DNA of 27,662 nt from an uncultured Clostridia bacterium. GTDB lineage: Bacteria; Bacillota; Clostridia; TANB77; CAG-508. The stretch is from the NCBI GenBank assembly GCA_934149275.1, contig CAKPEG010000018.1, forward strand, positions 1 to 27,662, given 5' to 3'. Under the pieces are notes generated by a model, which saw nothing but the letters and a program-made list of their open reading frames with translations, had not been told where the DNA came from and searched no databases. A program made the position numbers and the translations under genes. Shown here piece after piece: positions 14,269 to 22,371 of the stretch (positions within the stretch are counted from its first letter, which is position 1; the number at the start of each line of letters is the position of its first letter).

Positions 14269-14664
14269 ATGGCTAAAAATGTAACTAAAAAACCAGTAGC
14301 TAGAAGAAATAGAAAAAACATTGAAAGTGGAGCAGCACATATTCACTCTAGCTTTAATAATACAATTGTTACAATAACAGATACTCAAGGTAACGTAATA
14401 TCTTGGGCAAGTGCTGGTGGACTTGGATTCAAAGGTTCAAGAAAAAGCACACCATTTGCAGCAGGTCAAGCAGCTGAAACTGCATCAAAAGCAGCAATGG
14501 AACATGGATTAAAAACAGTAGAAGTATATGTTAAAGGACCAGGTTCAGGAAGAGAAGCTGCAATAAGATCATTACAAACAGCTGGATTGGAAATTACAAT
14601 GATAAAAGACGTAACACCAATACCACACAATGGATGTAGACCACCAAAAAGAAGAAGAGTGTAA
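14269..14664 (+). CDS. rpsK: 30S ribosomal protein S11
   Basis: S11 of 131 residues, part of the 30S platform. Conserved segments are GAAHIHSSFNNTIVTITDTQGNVISWASAGGLGFKGSRKSTPFAAGQAAE and KGPGSGREAAIRSLQTAGLEITMIKDVTPIPHNGCRPPKRRRV, the latter being the nearly invariant ending. AAGGAGG is about 12 nt before ATG. The 75-nt gap to rpsD carries a 6-bp hairpin (ATTGTG 14685-14690 with CACAAT 14696-14701). Confidence 0.98.
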   Translation: MAKNVTKKPVARRNRKNIESGAAHIHSSFNNTIVTITDTQGNVISWASAGGLGFKGSRKSTPFAAGQAAETASKAAMEHGLKTVEVYVKGPGSGREAAIRSLQTAGLEITMIKDVTPIPHNGCRPPKRRRV

Positions 14665-14739
14665 TTAAAAGTATAAATATAAAAATTGTGATGAGCACAA
14701 TAAAACAAATAATATTAAAAGATTGAAAGAGGTGTAACA

Positions 14740-15366
14740 ATGGCAAGATACAAAGACGAACAATGTCGTATATGCCGTAGAGAAGGTCAAAAGCTATTTT
14801 TAAAAGGTTGCAGATGTTATTCTGATAAATGTAGCGTAACAAGAAGAAATTACGCTCCAGGACAACACGGACAAAAGAAAGCTAAACTTTCTGAATACGG
14901 AACACAATTAAGAGAAAAACAAAAAACAAGATCATTCTATGGAGTTGGAGAAAAACAATTTAGAGGATATTTCGAAATGGCTTCTAATAAAAAAGGAATC
15001 ACTGGTGATAACTTATTACAAATATTAGAAAGCAGATTAGATAATGTTGTTTATAGAATGGGATTTGGTGTTTCAAGACCACAAGCTAGACAATTAGTAA
15101 CTCATGGAAACATAGAAGTTAATGGAAAGAAAGTAGATATAGCATCATACTTAGTAAAAGCAGGAGATGTTGTAGCTATTAGAGAAGTTAGAAGAGACAA
15201 CCCTGTTGTTAAAGAAAATATGGAAGCAAATAGTGTAAGACCATTACCAGAATGGTTAGAAGTTGACAGAGAAAAAATGTCTGGTAAAGTTATTAGATTA
15301 GCAAATAGAGAAGATATTGATTTACCAGTTGAGGAACACTTAATAGTTGAGCTTTATTCTAAATAA
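14740..15366 (+). CDS. rpsD: 30S ribosomal protein S4, zinc-binding form
   Basis: S4 of 208 residues. The N-terminus holds the zinc knuckle with Cys9, Cys12, Cys26 and Cys31 (Cys24 is extra), as in Thermus and many Clostridia and unlike the cysteine-free B. subtilis form. The S4 RNA-binding domain is about 95-160 (ESRLDNVVYRMGFGVSRPQARQLVTHGNIEVNGKKVDIASYLVKAGD). S4 nucleates 30S assembly and represses its own operon in several bacteria. AGAGGTG is 8 nt upstream. Confidence 0.97.
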   Translation: MARYKDEQCRICRREGQKLFLKGCRCYSDKCSVTRRNYAPGQHGQKKAKLSEYGTQLREKQKTRSFYGVGEKQFRGYFEMASNKKGITGDNLLQILESRLDNVVYRMGFGVSRPQARQLVTHGNIEVNGKKVDIASYLVKAGDVVAIREVRRDNPVVKENMEANSVRPLPEWLEVDREKMSGKVIRLANREDIDLPVEEHLIVELYSK

Positions 15367-15431
15367 TAAAACAAGAATAAAAGAAATTATTTTCATTTTA
15401 ATAGAATTAATAATAGAAAATATAAAAAAGG

Positions 15432-15451
15432 TGAGAAACCTAAGTTTCTCA
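15432..15451 (+). promoter_or_regulatory. Hairpin just before the rpoA Shine-Dalgarno
   Basis: TGAGAAAC (15432-15439) pairs perfectly with GTTTCTCA (15444-15451) around CTAA. The rpoA SD (GGAGG 15456-15460) follows four bases later. The stem does not cover the SD but is close enough to affect ribosome access or to set an RNase cut between rpsD and rpoA. Confidence 0.55.
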
Positions 15452-15467
15452 AAATGGAGGTAAATAA

Positions 15468-16415
15468 ATGATAGAATTTGAAAAGCCAAACATCAAATGC
15501 GTAGAGACAGATGAAAAAAGAAATTATTCAAAGTTTGTATGCGAACCATTAGAACGTGGTTATGGAATGACTATTGGAAATTCACTAAGAAGAATCTTAT
15601 TATCATCATTACCAGGAGCTGCTATAACAAGTGTGAAAATTGATGGAGTTGTTCATGAATTTTCAACAGTAAAAGGTGTAGTAGAAGATGTTCCTGAAAT
15701 AATCGTTAATTTAAAATGTGTTAGATTAAAAATGCATGATAATGAAGACAAGAATATTAGTATTGATTTCAAAGGACCTGGAGAAGTTAAGGCTGGAGAT
15801 ATCATTACTGACAGTAGTATAGAAATTTTAAATCCAGATTTACATATTGCTACAGTAGAAGAAGGAGAAACTCTTCATATGGAAATGACAGTAGCCAGAG
15901 GAAGAGGATACAATACTGCGGATAAAAATAAAACAGAAGATATGGCGTTAGGTACATTACCAATTGATTCAATATTTACACCAGTTAAAAAAGTTAATTA
16001 TAAAGTAGAAAATACTAGAGTCGGACAAAGAGTTGATTATGATAAATTAACAATCGAAGTTTGGACAGACGGAAGTTTAAAACCATTTGAATCATTGAGC
16101 TTAGCTGCAAAAGTTATGACAAGTCATTTAGAGTTATTCATAGACTTATCAGAAACAGCTAAAAATACTCAAGTAATGGTAGAAAAAGAAGAATCTAAAA
16201 AAGAAAAAGTATTAGAAATGCCGATAGAAGAATTAGAGTTATCAGTTAGATCATATAACTGCTTGAAGAGAGCTGGAATTTCAACAGTTGAAGATTTAGC
16301 TAATAAATCACAAGAAGATATGATGAAAGTTAGAAATCTTGGTAAAAAATCATTAGACGAAGTTACAAAGAAATTGATTGACTTAGGACTAGGATTCTCA
16401 TCAATAGAAGACTAA
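15468..16415 (+). CDS. rpoA: RNA polymerase alpha subunit
   Basis: Alpha subunit of 315 residues, usual for Firmicutes. The N-terminal dimerisation and assembly domain contains GMTIGNSLRRILLSSLPGAAITSVKIDGVVHEFS and LPIDSIFTPVKKVNYKVENTRVGQRVDYDKL. An acidic/Lys linker (about 238-255, EKEESKKEKVLEMPIEE) leads to the C-terminal DNA-binding domain with its helix-hairpin-helix, VRSYNCLKRAGISTVEDLANKSQEDMMKVRNLGKKSLDEV. It binds UP elements and activators. GGAGG is 7 nt before ATG. Co-transcribed with rplQ after 22 nt. Confidence 0.98.
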   Translation: MIEFEKPNIKCVETDEKRNYSKFVCEPLERGYGMTIGNSLRRILLSSLPGAAITSVKIDGVVHEFSTVKGVVEDVPEIIVNLKCVRLKMHDNEDKNISIDFKGPGEVKAGDIITDSSIEILNPDLHIATVEEGETLHMEMTVARGRGYNTADKNKTEDMALGTLPIDSIFTPVKKVNYKVENTRVGQRVDYDKLTIEVWTDGSLKPFESLSLAAKVMTSHLELFIDLSETAKNTQVMVEKEESKKEKVLEMPIEELELSVRSYNCLKRAGISTVEDLANKSQEDMMKVRNLGKKSLDEVTKKLIDLGLGFSSIED

Positions 16416-16437
16416 GAAAAGGAAGGTGAAATGTAAA

Positions 16438-16947
16438 GTGGCAGGTACAAGAAAACTTGGAAAACCAACTGATCAAAGATTAGCAATGCTAAGAACTCAA
16501 ACAACAGATGTTCTTTTAAATGGAAAAATTAGAACAACTGAAGCTAGAGCTAAAGAAGTAAAAGCTCTTGTTGATAGTATAATAGCGTTAGCTGTTAAAG
16601 AAAAAGATAATTTCGAAGAAGTAGAAGTTAAAGTTGTTAAAGCTAAATTAGATAATAAAGGACATAAAGTTACAGAAAAAGCTACAAGCAAAAACGGTAA
16701 AGAATACCTTAAAGTAGTTAAAGAAGAAAAAATGGAAAAAAGACAAAAAGATATGCCATCTAGATTAAATGCTAGAAGAAAAATAATGAAAAAAGTTAAC
16801 AAAGTTGAAGGTGTTGACTTAATGGCAAAATTATTTGGGGAAATTGCTACTAAATATGAAGGTAGACAAGGTGGATATACAAGAATATTAAAATGTGAAA
16901 ACAGAAAAGGTGATAACGCACCAGAAGTTATTCTTGAATTAATATAG
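16438..16947 (+). CDS. rplQ: 50S ribosomal protein L17 with internal insertion
   Basis: L17 of 169 residues from GTG 16438 (AGTRKLGKPTDQRLAMLRTQ), the conserved start; an in-frame GTG at 16426 lies inside the SD AAGGTGAA and is rejected. The N-terminal helices and the ending LFGEIATKYEGRQGGYTRILKCENRKGDNAPEVILELI match L17. Between about residues 56 and 108 there is a Lys/Glu-rich insertion (VEVKVVKAKLDNKGHKVTEK and onward) not found in the usual 113-130-residue protein. It closes the superoperon 18 nt before a terminator. Confidence 0.95.
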   Translation: MAGTRKLGKPTDQRLAMLRTQTTDVLLNGKIRTTEARAKEVKALVDSIIALAVKEKDNFEEVEVKVVKAKLDNKGHKVTEKATSKNGKEYLKVVKEEKMEKRQKDMPSRLNARRKIMKKVNKVEGVDLMAKLFGEIATKYEGRQGGYTRILKCENRKGDNAPEVILELI

Positions 16948-16964
16948 TTTAAAGAAAAATATAT

Positions 16965-16998
16965 AAAATAAAAAAACGGGCGACCGTTTTTTTATTTT
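16965..16998 (+). terminator. Terminator of the ribosomal superoperon
   Basis: AAAATAAAAAAACGG (16965-16979) pairs perfectly with CCGTTTTTTTATTTT (16984-16998) around a GCGA (GNRA) tetraloop. The T run is in the 3' arm and the A run in the 5' arm, so it could act in both directions. Confidence 0.92.
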
Positions 16999-17055
16999 GC
17001 TCAAAATTAAGTACATAAATTTTTAGTTGTCATAATATATATCAAGGTGATGAAC

Positions 17056-17367
17056 ATGGAAGATTTTATGAACTTAGTAGTTATAATGATAGGAATTTTT
17101 GGCTGGTATGTATTAATAAAAGATGTTTTAGATAATTACATGTACAGAAATATTGAAATTGGTGATAATGTTAAACTCCAAATAAAAGTAAAAAATAAAG
17201 AAGAAAATATAGAAATGATTATAAGAAAAATTATGCACGCACAAAATAAGATAGGCTATTTTAAAGAAATTGAAATAATAGACGAAAATTCTAGTGATGA
17301 AACATATGAGATATTAAAAAAGATTGAAAAACAATACACAAATATTAAAGTAGGAAAAATGTTGTAA
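17056..17367 (+). CDS. Small membrane-anchored protein with a glycosyltransferase-like motif, function unknown
   Basis: From ATG 17056 (AAGG 8 nt upstream) the product has 103 residues; in-frame GTG 17047 and ATG 17050 overlap the SD. Residues about 5-22 (FMNLVVIMIGIFGWYVLIKD) form one membrane segment. The soluble part has LQIKVKNKEENIEMIIRKIMHAQ and EIEIIDENSSDETYEILKKIEKQ, which resemble the first two strands of a family-2 glycosyltransferase, including the D-x-SSDET turn. The protein is far too short for a full enzyme and has no catalytic DxD site. It could be a regulatory or decayed GT-A fragment. It lies between the superoperon terminator and recD2; a weak -10-like CATAAT is at 17031-17036. 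Confidence 0.7.
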   Translation: MEDFMNLVVIMIGIFGWYVLIKDVLDNYMYRNIEIGDNVKLQIKVKNKEENIEMIIRKIMHAQNKIGYFKEIEIIDENSSDETYEILKKIEKQYTNIKVGKML

Positions 17368-17412
17368 AATATACAAATTTTTGATAGACTAGCAAAAGAA
17401 AAGGAAGAGAAT

Positions 17413-19638
17413 ATGAAATTAGAAGGTCAATTAGAAGAAATTATATATCAGAATGAAAACAATAGTTATACAATAGCAGAACTATCAACAGACGAAGAAA
17501 TATTTACTGTTGTAGGTTATTTGCCATTTATAAATGAAGGTGATTTTTTAAGCTTAGAAGGCAAATTCGTTACACACCAAGATTATGGAAGACAGTTTAA
17601 AATAGATACATTTGAAAAGAAATTGCCCGAAGGAAAAGCAGCTGTGGAAAAGTATTTAGCGAGTGGAATTATAAAAGGAATAGGCCCAAGTACTGCTAAA
17701 AAAATAGTAGATAAATTTGGCGATGAAACAATAGCTATATTCAAGTTTGAGCCTAAGAGACTTGCAGAAGTAAGAGGAATATCAGAAAATGGTGCCAAAG
17801 AAATGGCAGAAGAATTTAATAGCAAGTGGGAATTATGGCAAATAGTTGGATTTCTTGAGAAATTTGGAATCAATGCAAGCAACAGCAAAAAAGTATATGA
17901 AGTATTAGGCGAAGATGCTATTGAAGAAATAAAGAAAAATCCATATGTTTTAATAGATATAACATATGGTGTTGATTTCTTTAAAATAGATAAAATGGCA
18001 TTAGATATTGGAATAAATGTAAATAGCTATCAAAGAATAGCAGCAGGAATAAGATATGGATTGATACTAGCAAGTTATAATGGAAATACATGTGTTGAAA
18101 AAGAAAGTTTGTATAGCTTTGTAAAAGATAAACTATCAACAGATGAAAAATATATTGATGAAGTAATGATAAATTTAAAATCTACAGGGAAAATAGTTGA
18201 AGAAGAGATAGATGAAAAAGAATGGATTTTTCTTGAAGAATTTTATAGAGTTGAAAAAAACATAGCTACAAGATTATATATGATGATGAGAAGCCAAAAT
18301 ACAAAATACATAAAATCATTTGAAACTATTTTAGAAAAGGAAGAATCATTACTTGATATACAATTATCAGAAAAACAAAAAGAAGCATTAAAAGAGGTAA
18401 ATAATTCGAATGTAAGCATAATAACTGGTGGACCAGGTACAGGAAAAACAACAATTATAAAAGCACTAATAGATATTTATCATGTAAACAAACAAAAAGT
18501 AGTATTATGTGCTCCAACAGGAAGAGCTGCTAAGAGAATGTCAGAATCAACAGGTGAAGAAGCAAAGACAATACATAGATTATTAGATATAGGAAAAATA
18601 GAAGATAACAAACTAGAAAATATTGAAGCAGATTTTGCACCAATAGACGCTGATGTTATTGTAATAGATGAGATGTCAATGGTAGATGTATTCTTAATGA
18701 ATTACGTAACAAAGGCTATATATATGGGAACAAAGTTAGTATTAGTCGGAGACAGCAATCAGTTACCATCTGTAGGTCCAGGAAGTGTTTTAAAAGACTT
18801 GATAGAATCTAAAAAAATACCAACAACAAATTTGGATAAAATTTTTAGACAAGCTGCACAGAGTAAAATAATATTAAATGCCCATCAAGTAAATAATGGA
18901 GAATATTTTATTTCGAAAGAAAATTTTGAAAATACCAAAGAAGATTTCTTTTTCATAAAGGAAAATTCTCAAGAAAAAATAATCAATCAGCTAGTATCAT
19001 TAACTACAGGAAGATTGCAGAAATTCGGTAATTATGATTTCTTTCAGAATATGCAAATATTAACACCAACTAAAAAAGGACCATTAGGAACAAGAGAACT
19101 AAATAAAACATTACAAAATTATATAAATCCAGAAAGTAAAAGTAAAAAAGAGAAAAAATTTGGAGAAATAACACTCAGAGAAGGTGATAGAGTAATGCAA
19201 ATAAAGAACAATTACGATATTTTCTGGGATAGAGAAGTTCTAGGTGTTTATGAAAACTCAACAGGTGTGTTTAATGGGGAAATAGGAAGAATTGAAAAAA
19301 TTGATTTATCAGAAAAGCAAATGAAAGTTGTATTTGATGACGGAAAAAATGTATGGTATCAGTTCCAAGAGCTAGATCAACTAGAATTAGCATATGCAAT
19401 TACAATACATAAATCTCAAGGAAGCGAGTTTGACGTTGTAATAATAGCAGTTCCACAAACTGCACCTATGTTACTTACAAGAAATCTATTATATACAGCA
19501 ATCACAAGAGCAAAAAAATTATTAATAATATTAGGTGGAAAAAATACAATAGACTTTATGATTCAAAATGTAGATAGTAAAAAAAGAAATACGGGGTTAA
19601 AAATTAAACTTGAGCATTTACTAAATGGAGATAATTAG
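17413..19638 (+). CDS. recD2: ATP-dependent RecD2-type DNA helicase
   Basis: SF1B helicase of 741 residues, the stand-alone RecD2 family that unwinds DNA 5' to 3' and acts in repair and fork stability without RecBC. An N-terminal OB-like region is followed by helix-hairpin-helix repeats (about 83-135, SGIIKGIGPSTAKKIVDKFG and VRGISENGAKEM). The helicase core shows Walker A GGPGTGKTT at 339-347, APTGRAAKRM, Walker B with DEMSM at 419-423, GDSNQLPSVGPG at 446-457, IFRQ at 477-480, then near the C-terminus AITIHKSQGSEFD and LYTAITRAKKLL. It starts at ATG 17413 after AAAAGGAAG. comF follows after 40 nt. Confidence 0.96.
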   Translation: MKLEGQLEEIIYQNENNSYTIAELSTDEEIFTVVGYLPFINEGDFLSLEGKFVTHQDYGRQFKIDTFEKKLPEGKAAVEKYLASGIIKGIGPSTAKKIVDKFGDETIAIFKFEPKRLAEVRGISENGAKEMAEEFNSKWELWQIVGFLEKFGINASNSKKVYEVLGEDAIEEIKKNPYVLIDITYGVDFFKIDKMALDIGINVNSYQRIAAGIRYGLILASYNGNTCVEKESLYSFVKDKLSTDEKYIDEVMINLKSTGKIVEEEIDEKEWIFLEEFYRVEKNIATRLYMMMRSQNTKYIKSFETILEKEESLLDIQLSEKQKEALKEVNNSNVSIITGGPGTGKTTIIKALIDIYHVNKQKVVLCAPTGRAAKRMSESTGEEAKTIHRLLDIGKIEDNKLENIEADFAPIDADVIVIDEMSMVDVFLMNYVTKAIYMGTKLVLVGDSNQLPSVGPGSVLKDLIESKKIPTTNLDKIFRQAAQSKIILNAHQVNNGEYFISKENFENTKEDFFFIKENSQEKIINQLVSLTTGRLQKFGNYDFFQNMQILTPTKKGPLGTRELNKTLQNYINPESKSKKEKKFGEITLREGDRVMQIKNNYDIFWDREVLGVYENSTGVFNGEIGRIEKIDLSEKQMKVVFDDGKNVWYQFQELDQLELAYAITIHKSQGSEFDVVIIAVPQTAPMLLTRNLLYTAITRAKKLLIILGGKNTIDFMIQNVDSKKRNTGLKIKLEHLLNGDN

Positions 19639-19678
19639 ATATAATAAATCAAAATTAGGGCAAAATAAAATATAATTA

Positions 19679-20314
19679 ATGATAAAAAAAATACTAAAAA
19701 TAATTTTTCCAACATCATGTACAATGTGCGGAAAGATATACAACAAATGGATTTGTCCAAAGTGTTATATATTATTAAAAAGGAATTTAAAATTCACTAC
19801 AATAAACGAAAAGAATTATACATTATATTATATGTGCTTTTATGAAGGAGCAATGAGAAAATTACTACTGGCTTTTAAATTTAAAGAAAAAGCATACATA
19901 GCTAATTTATTTGTTGAAATATTAAAGAAAAACAAAGAATTCAGTAAAGAAATAGAAGACTATGATTACATTATATCTGTTCCTATGCATAAGAAAAAAC
20001 AAGCCAATAGAGGATATAATCAAACAGAAGTAATAGCAGATAGAATTGAAAAAGTTTTTAGGATAAAACATTTAAAAAATTGTCTGATAAAAATAAAGCA
20101 GAACAAAAAGCAAAGCGCATTAAACGAAAAACAAAGAATTGAAAACGTAAAAAATGTATATAAATTAGAAAATAAAAATGAAATATATAATAAAAGAATT
20201 TTGCTATTAGACGATATATATACAACCGGAAGTACAGTAAAAGCCTGCATAGATGAACTTAAGAAAGGAAAACCAAAAATTATAGATGTACTAGTTATAG
20301 CAAAAAGAAACTAA
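19679..20314 (+). CDS. comF: ComF-family phosphoribosyltransferase-like protein
   Basis: ComF family, 211 residues. The N-terminus has a four-cysteine zinc site (Cys14, 17, 26, 29: CTMCG...CPKC), then the GAMRKLLLAFKFKEKAYIA segment, ISVPMHKKKQANRGYNQTEVIA, and the PRPP loop ILLLDDIYTTGSTVKAC near 174-190. In competent bacteria ComF supports DNA uptake and binds single-stranded DNA-processing proteins; in other genomes it is a housekeeping homologue. The expected N-terminal length supports ATG 19679, yet no SD is visible before it. Its neighbours recD2 and the KAP NTPase suggest one transcript. Confidence 0.92.
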   Translation: MIKKILKIIFPTSCTMCGKIYNKWICPKCYILLKRNLKFTTINEKNYTLYYMCFYEGAMRKLLLAFKFKEKAYIANLFVEILKKNKEFSKEIEDYDYIISVPMHKKKQANRGYNQTEVIADRIEKVFRIKHLKNCLIKIKQNKKQSALNEKQRIENVKNVYKLENKNEIYNKRILLLDDIYTTGSTVKACIDELKKGKPKIIDVLVIAKRN

Positions 20315-20329
20315 AGAAAGGAATAAAAA

Positions 20330-22303
20330 GTGGAAGATTTAGTTGAAAGTATATTAGATTATGTTAGAGCAGATTACACGGACTATGCCATTATGATTAA
20401 TGGAGAATGGGGAAGCGGAAAAACATATTTTTGGAATCATAAAGTAAAAAATAAAATAGAATCACTACAGTTAAATGGAAGAAAGTATACCACTATATAT
20501 ATGTCATTATATGGTATTTCTAATCTAGAAGAAATTAGTAAAAAAATTTTTATTGAGACAACACAATTAATGGACAAAAACTTGAAAAAGTATATGGATT
20601 CACATGGACAAACAACAATTCCAGAATACGCAAAAACGGGCTTAGATATGGCAAACTTTTTTGGTGTAACCAAGAATGGAGAAAAAGTTGACTATGAAGC
20701 ATTCTTTTCTACAGATGATAAAGTACTATGCTTTGATGACTTGGAAAGAGCAAACGTAGACGTTGTAGATATTTTGGGATATATAAATAACTTCGTTGAG
20801 CATGATCACATAAAGACAATAATCATTTGTAATGAAAAAGAATTGGCAACAAAATTTAAAAGTTCTAACATAGAAATGAAAACATTTATTGCAACATATC
20901 TTTTAGATAAACAAAATGAATTAACCAAAGGTGAAGAAAAACCAATGGTTGAAAAAATAAGAGACAAAATTGAATATGTTTTTGACAATGCAAATGATTA
21001 CGAAAGAATAAAAGAAAAGCTAATAGGTGAAACATTCGAGTATGCTCCAAAATTTAATTATATAATAAATGGATTATTGATGAGATATGAAAATAATCCA
21101 GACTTAATTAGATTTTTAAGAGAAAACACGAATTTGATAATTTCAACATTTAATAAAAGTGGAACAAGGAACTTGAGAATTTTGAAACACTCACTAAATG
21201 ACTTTAAGAAGATATTTGAAATTGTAAATAAAGCGTATCCAAACACTAAATTAAGGGTTTTGCAAACAATGCTAATATTTACAATTGCCGTATCATTTGA
21301 AATAAAAGCTGGAAAAATTACAAAAAATAAATTCGTTAATATTCAAAGCAATGAAGAATACAAAGCAATATTAGTTTCCTCAAGAGTTTTAATGGATAAT
21401 AGACAATTTTATATTAAAGAATTTGATAATAACTATTACTTCAATTTCAAATCTGAATATCGTTTCTTTAAATTTATTGAAATATACGTAAGAACAAGAA
21501 TTTTCGATATGAAGGCATTAAAAAAAGATATGGATGCAATAATAAATACAATAGATACAGAAAAATTACCTGGATACAAGAGATTGTTAACAGAAGAATA
21601 TTGGAAAATTTCTGATGAACAATTCCCAAGAATAATTCAAGAGGTAATTGAAGAAGTAAAAAAAGGAAGACTTCAATTAATAGAAATTGTTAAATTATTC
21701 TCTTATTTCAGCTATTTCATTAAAAGAGGATTGATAAATAATGATATAAAAGAAACAAAACAAATATTTATAGATGGAATGAATAAATCAGTACAAATAT
21801 CAAAATATTGTGACAATGTTGAAGAAGAATTATCTAGAGTTGGAATAATAAATGAATCTACTCAAGAGATGGAAGAAGTATTAAAACATTTTGAAAAATT
21901 AAATAATCAATTAGAAGAAAAAATGTACAAAGACAAAGCTGATGAAATATTCAGATACATTCCAATTAAGATGGAACAATTTTATGATAGATTTGATTCA
22001 GAATGTATGGAATTTCCTATATTTAAGTATTATGATGCATACAGAATGTTCCAAAGAATTACATGTGCAAGCAATGAAGATATAGTAAGAATTAAGGAAA
22101 TATTAATAGATAGAGCTAAGAAATATACAGATAAATTAAAAACGGAATATGCATTTATGAAGCAACTGAAAAATGTGCTTGAAGATTATTGTAAAGGTAA
22201 AGAAATAAATATAAAAATTGTAATGCTTAGAGAATTTTCAAGAGATTTAGGAATAGTAATAGATTTATATAAACCCCCAATATTTTCATCATCTAATAAT
22301 TAA
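20330..22303 (+). CDS. KAP-type P-loop NTPase, function unknown
   Basis: A 657-residue protein starting at GTG 20330 (AAAGGAA upstream), 15 nt after comF. Walker A is GEWGSGKT at 25-32, in the short-N-terminus form typical of KAP NTPases; SLYGISNLEEISKKIF follows (59-74). Walker B is VLCFDDLERA at 132-141 and a sensor-like strand IIICNEKEL at 165-172. The rest is helical with no recognisable enzyme domain, apart from a hydrophobic stretch near 313-325 too short to call a membrane pair. KAP proteins occur in membrane complexes and in several anti-phage systems, usually as the motor. No partner nuclease or effector lies beside this one, so a defence role is only an idea; a host role in DNA handling with recD2/comF is equally open. 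Confidence 0.75.
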   Translation: MEDLVESILDYVRADYTDYAIMINGEWGSGKTYFWNHKVKNKIESLQLNGRKYTTIYMSLYGISNLEEISKKIFIETTQLMDKNLKKYMDSHGQTTIPEYAKTGLDMANFFGVTKNGEKVDYEAFFSTDDKVLCFDDLERANVDVVDILGYINNFVEHDHIKTIIICNEKELATKFKSSNIEMKTFIATYLLDKQNELTKGEEKPMVEKIRDKIEYVFDNANDYERIKEKLIGETFEYAPKFNYIINGLLMRYENNPDLIRFLRENTNLIISTFNKSGTRNLRILKHSLNDFKKIFEIVNKAYPNTKLRVLQTMLIFTIAVSFEIKAGKITKNKFVNIQSNEEYKAILVSSRVLMDNRQFYIKEFDNNYYFNFKSEYRFFKFIEIYVRTRIFDMKALKKDMDAIINTIDTEKLPGYKRLLTEEYWKISDEQFPRIIQEVIEEVKKGRLQLIEIVKLFSYFSYFIKRGLINNDIKETKQIFIDGMNKSVQISKYCDNVEEELSRVGIINESTQEMEEVLKHFEKLNNQLEEKMYKDKADEIFRYIPIKMEQFYDRFDSECMEFPIFKYYDAYRMFQRITCASNEDIVRIKEILIDRAKKYTDKLKTEYAFMKQLKNVLEDYCKGKEINIKIVMLREFSRDLGIVIDLYKPPIFSSSNN

Positions 22304-22307
22304 TGTT

Positions 22308-22363
22308 CCTTGTATATTTTGTCTAAATTAGTACAAACTAAAAATAGACAAAATATAACAAGG
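22308..22363 (+). promoter_or_regulatory. Long hairpin burying part of the spoVT ribosome binding site
   Basis: CCTTGT (22308-22313) and ATATTTTGTCTA (22314-22325) pair with TAGACAAAATAT (22345-22356) and ACAAGG (22358-22363), with one bulged A at 22357. The loop contains a further stem TTAGT/ACTAA (22328-22332 with 22337-22341). The SD AAGGAGG (22360-22366) shares its AAGG with the right arm. Translation of spoVT could depend on melting of this stem; as DNA it is also a large palindrome that a dimeric regulator could bind. Confidence 0.75.
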
Positions 22364-22371
22364 AGGTAAAA

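Noticed and set aside
15431..15463. Ten-codon leader peptide from GTG 15431 ending at the rpoA SD
   Set aside because: Too short to judge, and the same bases are explained by the perfect hairpin.
20330..22303. Calling the KAP NTPase part of a named anti-phage system
   Set aside because: No partner gene of any known system is adjacent; the neighbours are comF and spoVT.
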